From Aquanectria penicillioides (taxonomy: Eukaryota > Ascomycota > Sordariomycetes > Hypocreales > Nectriaceae), in the NCBI GenBank assembly GCA_003415625.1, contig PYIU01000008.1, forward strand, positions 620,001-684,000: a stretch of 64,000 bases of DNA, read 5' to 3'. Within the stretch, counting starts at the first letter, position 1. Each line of letters starts with the position of its first letter. The translations under genes and the position numbers were made by a program. Below the pieces are notes generated by a model. It saw only the letters and a list, made by a program, of their open reading frames with translations. It did not search any database and was not told the origin of the DNA. Positions 1 to 12,678 of this stretch are shown here, one piece after another.

Positions 1-3000
1 TTTCGATGGGCCTACCGAGTCCATGACCCGATGCGGTGAGGGGAAACGAGAGGCACAAGATGAGAGAGAAAAAAATTCCCTAGGCGGTAAAGAAAACATG
101 TTGGTTTGGTGTGGATGTCTTGCATGCAAAGCAATCCTGCTCTGGCCCAAGCCAGGTTGGAAACAGATCCCCAAACACTGCAAAAATAAAAATAATAATA
201 ACAGTCCCAAAGGAAACACGCCAGAAACACTGGTGCAGTCAGAGTGAGAGATTCGCACATTGTGCAGCTCGTCTGGAAGCTTTGCTTTTCCCGCACGATC
301 ATCTCGTGGAACCCGCGCCCACAGCACTGGAGACCGAAATACGATGTCGTATTTTTGCTTCTGTCTGCCAATAACAAGGTAATTTTGTACACTTCATCGT
401 CATCAAATTCCCGTGTCCCAAGTTTATTAGCTCCGTGCAAACAAATCCACCTGGCAAACGCCAGCTCCACGTCATCTTGACTCGTGCGTCCCTGAATTCC
501 GCCCAGATAGATTGCAATTCAGCTCATAGATTAATGGCGTGAATGAACCCAGCTTCCTCTTTTCGCAATGCCGATCTTTCCACCCCCTTCCTTCAACAAC
601 AAAAACAAAAAAAAAACCCAAATGCTCCAGACAGCGACTCTTCAGCCACCGCCCTGACAATCACCCAAGCCATCTTGATTTTTTGGGCGATCCTCCATGT
701 CTAGGCTTAACCTCGACGACCCCTTCGGTAGCAGCCGGCTCTGAGCCTTGCCGCTGGTGCCAAGGGATATGCGTTGCATGGGATGCATGTCCTCATCTAG
801 AGTTCCATCCATCGTCGAGGTCCAGACCAGGCCAAGCCAGGAAGGATGGACAGGCTGGCCGCCGACACACAGGAAACCAAACCCCCCTCCGCATAAATCT
901 CTGGGCGAGTGCCTCGGAAGATCCCTCATCCGAGGAAGCGAAGGAGGTGTGTAAGTCGAGCCTAGGCCAATCCGAATGTCACCAGCCCCGGATCCGACGG
1001 CGACAGGAGGTTACCATGAAGCCGGATAGCTTTCGGCCAGTGAGACTCTGAGGCACCTTTCAAACAAGTTCGGGGTTGCAAGATCTGAGAATAAGCTTGT
1101 TTACCAAAGGCGGTCTGGAGTTGGGACAGCTTCAGGTTCCAAGTGTGGCACACTGTTGCAGCCGGTCTACTGGATGACCTCTCTCTCGGCGTCTGGCTGT
1201 TTCGAGGAGTTGCCGATGTGTCTGAAGTCCCGATGGCTGCGACCCTATGATGCAAATGGCTCTCGTCCCCAAGATCCATCAGAGTTGTTTCCGAGACGAT
1301 CTAACGTCGGTTCTCTAGATCAAAACATCGTCGGCCTCAGTTCCCATAGGCCTTTCCTGACTGGGGAAGCGCAGAGCAGATGTGTGACTGTTTCGTGACG
1401 GGCCCCAAGCCCCCTCCTTCTTCCCCGTACGGAGTAGCGATAGCCGGATATGCATGTTTGGTCGCAGGTGGTATAGTTGGGAGAGATGCTGGCGATGCAA
1501 CAGTATCATCGTTCTCTTAGAGTCTCCGGCTTTGGTGTTTCCATGCCCACACCGTAATTCTACTCTATCCAAGCGGTTTCAGGAAACCAAGAGGTGTTTT
1601 CTTCTACTTTAACCCTCGCATAACTGCCTCTAGTCGCCCAGTTGAAACCCCATTGCCTCTTTTCAGATGGTCAATCACCCCTACCCCGTCAGCGTTGCAC
1701 TGGCTCGGCATTCGCCCAGGGTCCAGAGCCGGAGGGGGTCACGAGTACAGGCCCGTATCTATACGCCCAGGCGACCGTGCAGCCGAGGCGGTTTCATCTG
1801 TAGTGCATGGAGTCGAAACAGTTTTTTATGGACGAGTTCAACAAGGCTGATGTCATGGGAGTGTGGGGGGACACCACAGTAGGTTGCACCAACCCCGAGG
1901 TCTGCCCTACCGAGCGAGGGTTTTTTCCCATTGTTTCTAGAAGCCCGAAATTCACAGGCCCGTTCGCCTGAAGCATGGTCCACGGCGGTCACGGGTTTTC
2001 AATAAAAGTTTGTCCGTCTTTAGTGTTGAGTCAGGCCACGGGTGACTGGCAAGCCTGTTTCGAATGTAGGTAGGTGACTACGTGTCTCCTCCGAAGAAAT
2101 TATCTAGACAGCGGTTGCCGCATGTAGGGTAGACGCTTAAATCAAGTCTTCCCGAAGTGTGGCCAATGCCCACAGCCATTTGTGACTTTCATGTGTGTCT
2201 CGCCTTTGATGAGTGGCCTAGGTTGCATCAGCTACCCTGGACCTCCGCATCAAGTATCGCCTCCGTGTCGTTGTGGAGGGTAGGCATGTCAGACAGGTCT
2301 GTGCAGCAACGAGATGGCTTCTATGTCCTAGATGTGCGATTCCACTACCATGTTGGTTTGAACTGGCGCCATGTTAGAGCTGGCGCGCTGAGGTTGTTTG
2401 ATATGTAAGATGAAGTGGGCGTGTCACTGCATCAGCGCAAGTGTTGGAGCGGATACGCGGGTGTGTTTACATTTTCATAAAAACTTTTTTTCCTCATCAC
2501 ATATACGAACCTGGATACGAGGAAACTCACATGAAGCTTCTTGCTGTGATTGTCTCGAGAGCCACACCCCGGTGATTGCTGATACCTCGAGGTCTAATTC
2601 GATACCGTGGAGATGCCGTTAGAGGCGTCGAGCGAGGGAGCGAGGGACTTGCGAGGTACACGGTCTAGAGGTCACGATCTTAGCTCGATTGCGGCCAGGT
2701 TGTCGGGTATGTACATGAGGTACATTGAGGGTGGAGCATCTGGCATGTCCGTGGTTGCGGCTCTGATCCTGCCCCGTTTTGAAGGCGCTTGTACCTGGGG
2801 AAAAAGTACATGAGCATCTCGTGGCCGGGACCGATCGAGAACCGTTTCTGAACGACGATGGAAGGGGAAAAGATACATCTCACTGGAGCCAACCGACGAT
2901 GTTGGTGATGATTTCGGGGTTGAGGGATTCATTTTGGCCAAGATCCCAGCGGGGAAGAGGGGAAAAAACCCTTCACCCTTTTGCCGACGAGAGAACCCGC

Positions 3001-3151
3001 CTTGGCGCAACAAATGGCACAATGACACTCTTGGACAATTGCATTGCATCGCATTCAATGGACAGCTGAAGGACCGACGGCGGTAGATGGCTTGCGCGTG
3101 TGATGCTGAAGCAGGTTTAGACGGGCGAGCAGATGCGCGCCTGGAGCTGAT

Positions 3152-3194
3152 CGATGGCGATGACGATGGCGATGGCGATGGCGATGACGACGAC
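3152..3194. repeat. GATGGC/GATGAC microsatellite
   Basis: Tandem hexamers of the form GATGGC and GATGAC run about 43 bases in non-coding DNA upstream of the Myb gene. It is a simple-sequence repeat with no visible coding role. Confidence 0.85.
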
Positions 3195-3635
3195 ACAAGT
3201 TGGCGGTCGGCGAGGGCTTTGAACAATGGCTGACTCGTCGCTCATCTTGCCGGAGCTCGGGACGCGGAGGGCCTGATTGCATGGCATCCTCAGCATGCGA
3301 GATGACAGCCATCTTACAGACCTCACATCTCGGTACGACTGCAATCATATCGTAGACCGCGGCTTATTGTGGCCACGTCGTGTTCCGACGCTTCCTGACG
3401 TCTGTTCCCCTCTTCCCCGACCCGTCTCTTGCCACTCCCCGAATCGCGCAAAGCAAGGCATCGCGATCGGATGACAATCAGTCAGTTTTGTTCACCGCGA
3501 TGGACACGGCGAGCTGGATGCGATGGCTGCGCTCGGATGATTTTGACGACCTGTCACTGTCAAACGGGCAGTTCTCATCAGATGCCAACCCATCCCATCC
3601 CATTGCAACCCGGAGCCATCAGATGCTTTCCCACA

Positions 3636-3845
3636 TGATGGTACCATCCGGACGTACCGCAGGCATGTACCTCGGTACCTGCCATCTTGGCCTGGAGGTT
3701 TTGGGAAAGGGGACAAGCCACCAAGTGACCTGAGCGCGAGTGACAGAGTGACCCGTAGTTTTGCTGCGGGAGGTGGCTTTGGGCGAGGTACAGCAGGTAC
3801 GCAGCGTGACGTACCGGGGAGCGCAGGAAGGTATCCCGGTACTTG
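3636..3845. repeat. Cluster of GTAC/GGTACC words (upstream of Myb gene)
   Basis: At least eight copies of GTAC, most as GGTAC, GTACC or the palindrome GGTACC, lie in about 210 bases. One per 256 bases would be expected by chance. A matching cluster lies downstream of the Myb gene at about 8985-9175. The copies are irregularly spaced, so this is not a simple tandem repeat. Confidence 0.7.
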
Positions 3846-3880
3846 CGGGCGTTTGGTTTGTCACTTGGCCCCTGTGTCCT

Positions 3881-6538
3881 GACCAATGCGCGCGCGTCGT
3901 TTGCTGGGTGCAGCATTCTTGGAGGACCGTGCACGAAGGCACCAAGGCAGCAAGAACAGGGGCCTCGCCCCGAGGCTTCGCACTGTAGCGGCCAGTTGCT
4001 GCATGACCCATGCATACCGTGCATTGGCTCCAATACACTGTAATCGACCCGCATTTATCCAAGTTCCCACATCTCCACTTTTACTTTTTCCCTTCCACAC
4101 GCAAGGGTACAAGGTATCCCTTCTGTCGCCGCCGTGGCCCCGAAATCTCTCTCCCCCATTTTCTTCCCCCCTTCACCCAAACAACACACAGGACACACAG
4201 GTCAACCAGTCCAAAACATCGACCACCGACCACCTTTCCCACCAAGGTCCCGGGTCCCAGCGACTTCAGCCCAGGTCCTGTCCACCCCAAGTGAGTTACT
4301 TTGTTCCCAGGTACCGCCCATCGTCACCTCAAGTTACTCTCGTCCCCTTTTCCCTCCCCTTCCCCGTTCCCCAGTACCCTCTCTGCTCTACTCTGCTCGT
4401 CTCGTCTTGTTTCGTCTCGTCTCTCAATCGTGTCGGGCTTGGTCTGGTTTCTGGTCTCTGCCCTGTCACCACCAGCTTCGTTCCCCAGAGACTGGTTTGG
4501 GGATCCACTGCATCTGGCCTACCTACACACTCACTGGGGGGAAAAACCACCTCCAGGTCCACGATCCCAACGCATCTGCTGTTGGCTACGGCTACGGTCA
4601 CGGCTGCTGCTTCTGTTGCTGCCACTGCTACCGCCGCTCCCTCGCTTCCGACTGGCACTGGCTGGCGTTGTCCTTTACCACTTGTCGTCATCCAGTTGCT
4701 CCCTCACGCTCAATTTTCTGACTGTCAGAATAGACACAGCCAAAGTCGCCAAAAGAGAAGGCTGACGGGATTGATATCCAGCCACACGCAGTCCACAAAA
4801 CCCCCTTTGACTGTTTCGCCCCATCTGCCCGAGCACTACACGCAAGTCTTCACAAGCAAGGCATCATTGCACACTCAATCACTAGAGCGCTCACCGTCTC
4901 CTCACCCCATCATCTATCCATTCTCATCGTCTTGCATTGCATTTGCAATTCGTCTACGTATCCCACTCCACTTTCAACAACCACCATCCATTACCCCGTC
5001 GCTCGCCGCGTCTACGGTACACTCCACTACCAACGTCGGATCGGCAAACGACCTTTTTTTTTCTTCTTTGCTCTTGTCGCGCGTCGTGTCATCGTCGCCT
5101 CCCGCCTCGTGAGTAATAAGTCTTTCTTCTTCCTTCTCCTCCCACTTCGGGTACTGGTTGCAAGCCACCCATTGCTACCACCCTAACCTCCCTCGGCATC
5201 TCGCACACACACTTCCGCACACCTCCCATCACTTATCCACTCCCTCCTCTCGCACAGTCTGACCTCACTTTTTTTCGGAGTACCGGCCAAGCCCTTCCCC
5301 ATCCGCATCTCCATTTCCATCCATCCCAGCCGATCCAGCCCAGCCCCAGCCCTCACCCCAAGCTCCAGGCCTCCCAAGCCTCCCCAGCCTCCCAAACAGT
5401 CCCAACCCGGTCCTGTCCATCCCATCACTCAATTCGGTCGTGGCAGCAGCACGACATTGCACCACCTCATCCAACAAAACGCAACGCATGCCAACAGCGC
5501 GCAACACGGCGACGCAACCTAACCAAAACGCCTCCTCCTTGGCCAGACGCTGACCCTTCCTTGTCTCGCTCCAGCACCATCGTCATTGAGCAGCACAGCC
5601 AGCTCCAATACCACCACTACCACCACACAGGCTCCGCTCCGTCCGTTCACCATCGCACCGCCGCACAGCACAGCAGCAGGCCAAACGCCCCCGGAACCGC
5701 ACCGCGCGAGCCTCCCCCATTCCCACACGCTACCACCAGGAAAAACTCGTTCCCAGGCCACGCCCCTCCCTCGCCTGCGGATCGCCTGCGCACTCACGTC
5801 AATCCCCTAGCCCCCTCCCAGACCCTCAAATACCCAGACACACATTCGCGCCGCCAGGCCACGCTCGTGTATCTGTCTTGTCCCTAGCATCCGCAGCCCG
5901 GGCGTGCGTTACTTGCCCCGGTTGTTTTCCAAAGGTCTTCTCCCCGTCGGATGTGTCTTATGCAACTCTGACCTCAAGTTACATTGCCCGTAAGTATTCC
6001 GATTCCTTTGTTGCTTTTCACCTTGTCTGCATCTTCCCCTATTGTTGCCTGCGTTGCCTTGGCCTCGCGTCTCGAGGTCCTCGCGTCGTCGCATCGCCAT
6101 CGCCTTTGTCCCTCAACAACAGCTCGTGACCACCACCACTACCCCACGAGCGCGCGCGGTCGCGAGATTTTCTTTTCTCCCTGCCGTCGACCCTTACCGT
6201 GTCGCCCGTCAACCGCTGCCGCTCCAGCAGTGACAGCTGGCGTCGCGGTGCTTGTTTCTCATCGCGACACAGACGGCTACGGCTTGAGCTTCACGGCTCA
6301 CGACCCTGGTCGCGTCGGCCTCCGCCAGCCAGCCCGCGTTTCTGCAGACCCACGCTTGCAGATAGATGGCCGGTCGGTCTGGCTTCTAGTGACTGTCGTC
6401 GCTCAAGTCTCTCACCGCGCCCATTATTGACCTGACGACGCCTCGAGGCTCAATCCTGGCTCAACTTTTTTTTTTCTTTTCTTGATCAACATCGTGCAAG
6501 GCTTGACCGCTGACATTTCACTCTTCCATCCCCAGAAC
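3881..6538 (+). promoter_or_regulatory. Long CT-rich promoter/leader of the Myb-like gene
   Basis: About 2.6 kb of pyrimidine-rich sequence precedes the Myb start codon. Several good donor sites occur (GTGAGT near 4291 and near 5110, GTAAGT at 5990), and a strong acceptor lies four bases before the ATG. This suggests a long, multiply spliced 5' leader. Many frames stay open simply because the composition is low in A, so the 408-codon frame at 3886-5112 is probably not a gene. Upstream ATGs are frequent and could act as uORFs. The transcription start cannot be placed from sequence alone. Confidence 0.55.
5990..6535 (+). other. Probable 5'-leader intron of the Myb-like gene
   Basis: A consensus donor GTAAGT at 5990 pairs with an acceptor CCCCAG ending at 6535. 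The acceptor has a GCTGAC branch site about 25 bases before it. The splice would place the start codon four bases into the next exon. RNA evidence was not available. Confidence 0.55.
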
Positions 6539-8008
6539 ATGCAGCAGTGGCAGGTCGGCCCCGTGCCGGACTACGTCTACTCCAACTCCACCCACCAGCC
6601 CAATGACATGCAGTGAGTACATCATCTCCTTGTCCCTTGTACCTCTTCTCGCATCTACCTTCTGCCACTTGTCTGCGGCACCACCGGGTCCCTCTTGTAC
6701 CCGATGTACCCCCCCATCCCTGGCACACTGGCAGGTCCCCCTCCCCTCGACGGCTGGGGGACTCCAGTCGTTGTATCACCATCGATGGTCCTCTCTGGTG
6801 ATGCTTTATAATGTCCAGCCGTCGTTGTTCCTCTGGAACTTGGGACTACCTTTCCTCTTGTCCCTGCAGATCCCTCTTGGGCACCTCCGGTCTGCCGGCC
6901 GTCATGCCCATGCCATGCCCATTGCTACGTCCCACGGTTGAGGGAAGTCTGTCCGCTAACCGGCCTGTCATAGCAACCCTCATCCGTACCAGGCCGACAT
7001 GGCCCGCCGCAACGAGCGCATGGAGTTTCCCTACGGCGCTCCTCAGCCCAACATGGCGCCGCAACAGCAACACCATCCTGCCCCCGTTCAGCCGCCCATG
7101 AACGTTCCTCAGCAGCCTCCCAACGGACCCCCTCCTCAGCAGACTCCGACGCCCACCCCAGCTCAGCCCGGCCGACAGCGGAAGCGGCCCGCACCATCTG
7201 CCGCCGCTCCGCCGCCGGTCACCTCGGCCCCGCCCGCTCCCGTCACCACCTCTCAGGTTCAGCCTCCTGCTCCCATACCTCCAGTCCCTCAGGCTGCCCC
7301 TCCTCAGCAACCCCAGGCCCCGACCGATGATCCCAGCTCCGCACCGGTCGCTCCCCCTCCAGCCAAGAAAAGCAGGACAAACACCCCTTGGACCCCTCAG
7401 GAAGAATTACGGCTCAAGCAAATGCGAGATGCCGGCAACAGTTGGGCCGAGATTGCCAAGGTTAGTTGGATACGTTGCGAGGGAACACGGGTCGTTGCGT
7501 TGATTGGCTGACACGATTTACAGACGTTCCCTACCAGAACAGAAGGTTCCGTCAAGAAGCATTGGTACAAGGTATGTGGCTTCTTTGACGGGTGCCAAAT
7601 ACGCGGCCGAGTTGAAATCTAACTTGATATCAGGACATGCACTATGCCGAGTTTGCTGAGGACGAGGTAACCATTTTATCCGCCCCTGCCTGTGAACCAC
7701 TCAGCTAACTTTCCCCTCCATCAGAGCCAAGCGTTGTTGAACGCGATTAAGGAGTACGAGAACAATAAGTGGAAGGTCATTGGCCAGAAGGTCGGCAAGC
7801 CTGCCAAGGTACGAGAGACATTTGACAGCCCCAACTCCTCGGTGAGAGACGCAAACTAACGGGTCCATTCCCCCAGGCTTGTGAACAATACGCCAAAGAG
7901 CATTTCCCTGGTATGGTCACGAAGCTTCGCTTGTAACAGCGGCACCTTCATGACGAGGGTCAAACTAACCCCACGGCAGATCTTTTCGCCAACTCCAAGG
8001 GCCGGTAG
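6539..8008 (+). CDS. Myb/SANT two-repeat DNA-binding protein
   Basis: Likely nuclear transcription regulator of 262 residues. Exons by eye are 6539-6612, 6974-7460, 7524-7571, 7634-7666, 7725-7808, 7877-7910 and 7980-8008; all junctions keep frame. The first half is Pro/Gln-rich and disordered. A first Myb/SANT repeat (about residues 155-190) starts TPWTPQEELRLKQMRDAG and ends in EGSVKKHWYKDMHYAEF across three exons. A second repeat has NNKWKVIGQKVGKPAKACEQYAKEHF. The first intron is 361 nt and the others 51-67 nt. The last intron has an ACTAAC branch site; if retained, translation would end at 7936 with a different short tail. The start is the first ATG after a strong leader acceptor. Targets are unknown. 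Family recognition is firm; the exact N- and C-terminal exons are less so. Confidence 0.85.
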
Positions 8009-8819
8009 GACCATGCATGTCAAGAGCATGACGGGTCTGAGGCTACCCTCTGGCAACCCCAACATGGCTCTCTAATATGCCTGAGCTTGACCATGTTCGC
8101 GAATCTGTCTATGATGCCATGATGTCGAATTTTTTTTACAAGACCGTGTGCAGCTTATGGCAAGAAAACAAACGAAAAGAACAAAAAACATCGTGAGAAC
8201 CGAAATGTCGGCGTTTTCATTTTTACGCGACCTTCACCCTGAAACTTGTTTAATTTTTTCATCCCCTCCCCATTTTTCTTCTTTTTTTATGAGGCATATG
8301 GTGGAAAGGGCTGAGCGGGTTTATTTTCTTACTACTTTTTTTTTGGGACCGGAAGGATACGGAGGACGGACTACATCTGGCATTCTGGGCGAGTTGACCA
8401 GGATGAATGACGGACAATCGTGGCAAGGAAGCTCTTGTACGGGTTATCTGTGCAGGCTGGTGGGAATTCAACCGGAACATGGGACTTTGAACTGAGAGGT
8501 GGAACGGTGGACAGGCTCGTTAGTCAAGGGATAAATTGCAGATGGGAGAGGTTGTTGGTTCTGGTCGATGACCTGGTGGGCTCGGTTGCGAGTGCTTTTA
8601 TTTCTGGGAAACATCTGATGTTGTAATTGCCTGGGCGAGACGCGGGGGCGAACCGTTGCGAAACGGGGCCCGGAGCAAGAGATGACGGGCTTTTTGAGTT
8701 GACCCCTTTTTATTATCCTGTTCTTTCTTTCTTGGATGGAAGGGGGGGAGACTGTTCGAATTAGGTTCGGTGATAGTTATACCCCAAAGCTTGGTTTTGT
8801 TTTTTGGCTTGCACTATGA

Positions 8820-8835
8820 GTGTGTGTGTGTGTGT
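8820..8835. repeat. (GT)n microsatellite
   Basis: About eight GT dinucleotides in tandem in non-coding DNA downstream of the Myb gene. Confidence 0.9.
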
Positions 8836-8984
8836 TGAGGGAGAGGCAGGTGTGCCTTTGCCATGCAAAGAAACGTTGCCTTGTTAGTCCATGTCGCGCT
8901 CGGTGTGTGTATGTGTAAGTGACTTGGAGACTAAGGTGGTTTAAGGTAGATACCCGTCTGGGGAAGGGCATGGACGCCCAGTGG

Positions 8985-9175
8985 TGTAGGTACTTGGTCC
9001 AGGTACTGCTACTGGGGAGGATGGTCTCGAAGTCGCCAGGGGTCGAGGTACCATTGGATGGGGCTCGGACTGGGGAAGAGAGGGAGTATCGTCGAGGTAC
9101 CCGGTGGATGTACTGCAGCCATGTACTGCAGGTACCTCAGGACACTCGCAGGGTACTTGAGTTTTGGGTACCTAG
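8985..9175. repeat. Cluster of GTAC/GGTACC words (downstream of Myb gene)
   Basis: Nine GTAC cores occur in about 190 bases, mostly as GGTACT, GGTACC, TGTACTGCAG or GGTACCT. The excess over chance is large, and it mirrors the cluster upstream of the same gene. Spacing is irregular. Confidence 0.7.
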
Positions 9176-12100
9176 GTGGGAGCGGGTCATCGGGGGAAAG
9201 CTAGATGTCTGTGCAGCAGATCTTCTTCAAGGTTATGTCGACATGCTGCGTGTTCTGTGTGTAACTTGCCCTTGTTGGTTCTAGCATTTCTGATGGAGGA
9301 GGAGGGATTTGGAGACGAGGTAGAAGGAGGGGAAGCGTACTGTGTTTGGTCGTTGGTTAGCACTGTGTCTGACACTGTATGTGTTTACTGAATAATGCTG
9401 CAGGCAGACAGTACGGGTGGATACAGCTGGTATTTGCACCTTCACTGCTGCCCAACTTCCCGAGTAGCTACCCTATATTCCCTTGGTTATAGCAATCTTG
9501 GGCCAAAATTCGGGTCCTGGGGCGAGGATACGTCTGGGGGTGATACTTGTGCGTGCCAATGAGATATCAAACTGATTACGAGTGTCTTGGGTCATAGTGC
9601 GTGCATGTGCGTGTGTCGCTTCTCGGCCGGCATGAGATTTACTGGGCAGCTTGTGTGGCAATGTGGCGCCTTGACAGATCTCTGTGTGACGTGGTGGACG
9701 GCGCTGACAGGACAATGGGGAACCCGTATCAACGGCCGTGCATGATAAGATAGTGACTGTACTCTTTCACCCCCACGAGAGCTAGAAGTGGCTAACGATG
9801 AGGACTTTTAGCGGCGGTTGACTCAGGCCTATAATGATGATGATTCAATGATGGATGTCGGGTCACGCGTGAGCAATGGAGCTTCCCGACCGACCCCGTA
9901 TTTCCGCAAGGTTGACTCCCGCAGTTTGCTCTCTAGTCTTCCCCTCCTGGGGAGGTAAGGCAGTGGGTAACTCAGAGCCGCTTCATGACTGGTTGGGATG
10001 GCACATGGGGCCTAGGATAAGGTGGATGACGCTGGATTGAGCTGATCCGACGAAGGATTTGCCATCAGACGAAGCGTAAGTACCTAAGACCGTCATCTGC
10101 TTGCATATGCATGGGGACCCGGAGAAAGCAAATGGGGCTGGGTCACGCGACGGCGGGCGAGACATAATAGGGGGCAAGACAAAGGCATGCACATCTCTAT
10201 GCATACAGGATCAGGGGCGTTTGCACATGACATTATTGCATGCATACCTAATATCGGATCGACGAATATCTGAATCATCTCGTTGGGCCACTGATTCATG
10301 ATGTCGGTACCTTTCCATAAGCTTAATCACTGTCACAGACCATCCTGTGGATCGACAAGGATTTGTTTAGACTCGGCCGCAAGGTGAAGAAAAGCGAATG
10401 TTAGACATGACCGTTGCCCCCAGGTCTGACAGGCGCTGTTAGGGCACGGTCGGCCACGGGGCATCGCATCGCCTACCGGTATGATAGTCTAAAAGGGAGT
10501 GCCGAGATGTCTTCGGCCTGGGCCATTAGGTAGCGTCCCATTCGCTAGCAGCGAGGGAAGGGGGAAATGGCACCTGCTCAGCCTTCCACCAGGCTTCTTC
10601 TACCCGAACGCTATTCGCGCCGGTTCATGGATGCAGTTCTCCATGATGGCGTGTGGCTTGCGTTGGCGTCTGCAGATGGTGTGGGTGACGGCGCCACGCA
10701 ATCTTGTCTTGGCCATTTTTTTTTCTTCAGACTTGCTTGCTCTGGTCTGGATCTGAAATGCCCCGATGAGTCTTATTATCAACGGGGAAGTGGGCAAAAA
10801 GCCAAGATTGCTAGCAATTGACAGCAATTGACCAAGCGCGCAAAGGCAATGCGGGTGCGGGTGCGTTGTGTGTGTGTACAGTGTGCCAAGGGGCCCTGCT
10901 TCTTCTTCTCGTGTTGTGAGACGGATGTGATGACCCATGTGAGCAAACGTCCGACGTCCACTGCCCGCCTCCTACCGTTCACTGTCCACAGCCACTGTGT
11001 TTGTCTCTCCCTGCGTGTCTGATATCCGTTTATTATTTTCTTTTCCCTCGTTCTTCAGTGATCGGGTACCTTGCGTGCGGTGAGACGTTTGAGGGACTGG
11101 GCTCGTCCACGAAGACCAAACCCTAGCCTGGGGAATTCGGCGCAGGCCGAGAAAGCTTGCCGTATTTCCCGCTGCTGGCGAATCTTCAGATCGTCTGGAG
11201 CAGCCTTCCCGGCGGAACATTCTCCACGCCATGTACTGTACACGGGGGGCGGCTAAGCAAAGACCGGTTTGGTCCGGTTGAAGAACCCTGGCATTATTCG
11301 GATAGGTAATGATTTTACCCACTTATCCATCCAAGACAGGCCAAAGCCAGGGATTTACTGCGCACGCGGATCCTGATTGGCCACTTCCCACAGAGAACCC
11401 CAGTTTTCTTTTCCTCTCTTTTGCTCCTTTGACCCAGCACCGTCTCGTTTAGGATAGGTCTAGGCAGCCCAGAGTTGCAAGGAGACTGGTGAGAACAGAC
11501 CCGAGGTGGGTTCGTGTGGTGGGATATTGCATTTTGCGGGCGGACGCCGGGCCCACGGCCGAAGCAATCCAAGGCAGGAGCACCCCCAAGCAAGGGCAGC
11601 AGACAAGCAGGGTAATCAGGGCAGGCGCGAACCAACTCCATCCCATCCCATCTTGGGAAAGAGCGCAACTGGCTCACCTCGCCATCATCTCCTTCCCCGT
11701 TCCTTTCCCCATCTCCTGCCCTACCCTTCTCCTCCCCTTCTCCTCCCCTTTGCTAATCTCCCTCATACACCCACTTGCCTTCCCCTCCCCGACATTCGTT
11801 TCTGGGCGTGCACCCTTTAATACTTCGCGGCCGTCGTTTTTCATCCGTTTTGCTCATAGTAGTATTAATCTTTGTTCTGTGCCCGCCTCGTTCTTACCGT
11901 CACCTTATCGGCACGCCGGTTTCCTTTTCTCGCTCGTTCACAGAAAGGGAAACTCGCTCGACAAGGGGGAAATCGCACCCGCGCCAGACACCCACTCTCG
12001 CTCCCGTCCCGCACGCTCGCTCACCACCACGCCCAAGTCAAAAACCTCTTTCCCGGCAGCCATCGATCGCTTGGAGGCTTCGCCATTCGGAAGGATTGGA

Positions 12101-12678
12101 TTAATTCGTGTGTTGTTCTCTTACCCGAACTTCGTATCCCCGTCGCCACCTGGAAACCAAGCTCGCTCCACTGCTGCTCATCGCGTGGCTTGCCTTTCGT
12201 TGAGGAATTAGGAATCCAAAACGCGCGCCACCAGCAACCGTTTCGTCGTCCCAAGGTTCGCATTCCAGCTTGATCAGCTCAAGGTGAACATACCCGACTC
12301 TCGCCACGGGCTGTTCTGCTTTAGATTGGACGAGATCGTTTTTGTTTTCTTACCTCTTATCCCGTCGACCCGGCTTGTCCTGTTCGTCACCTCGCACTGC
12401 ACGACGCTGCGCTCGTCACTCCCCAATTTCACTCGCTTCTTTGGGATCTTGCGCACTCGGCAGTCACCTTCAGCCCTTCGTTACCTGGGTCTTGCCTCGA
12501 ACAAACCTCCTAATATCTAGTACATACCGTTTAATCTCATCCTCGACAGGAATCTTTGTTTTGTGTTTGGATATTATCTCGACACCTGGTTCTCGTCAAT
12601 CTCTTCGTGTCATACCACTCAACCCCGTCAGCTCGGCATTAATTCTTTGAGAGGGCACTCACTTTATCTATACTCACA

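Larger units (their letters stand above)
1..3880. other. Gene-poor intergenic region
   Basis: No convincing coding region was found on either strand. The open frames here are short, mutually overlapping and carry no recognisable domain. Visible structure is limited to a GATGGC microsatellite near 3152-3194 and a density of GTAC-centred words from about 2650 onward. A minus-strand frame at 12-470 (152 residues) shows no domain or splice support and was not called. Confidence 0.6.
8009..12678. other. Intergenic region and CT-rich leader of the GH16 gene
   Basis: The first few hundred bases are the likely 3' UTR of the Myb gene. No coding region was supported from there to 12678. A TG microsatellite lies at 8820-8835 and a GTAC-word cluster at about 8985-9175. 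From about 11690 the sequence becomes strongly pyrimidine-rich and runs to the GH16 start, typical of a fungal promoter and long leader. A 240-codon open frame at 11489-12211 is a by-product of that composition. Confidence 0.6.

Noticed and set aside
3886..5112. 408-codon open frame with an ATG on the plus strand
   Set aside because: All three forward frames are long here because the DNA is CT-rich and poor in stops; the translation is low in complexity, has no domain, and lies in the leader of the Myb gene.
11489..12211. 240-codon plus-strand frame
   Set aside because: It sits in the pyrimidine-rich leader of the GH16 gene, overlaps other open frames and has no recognisable motif.
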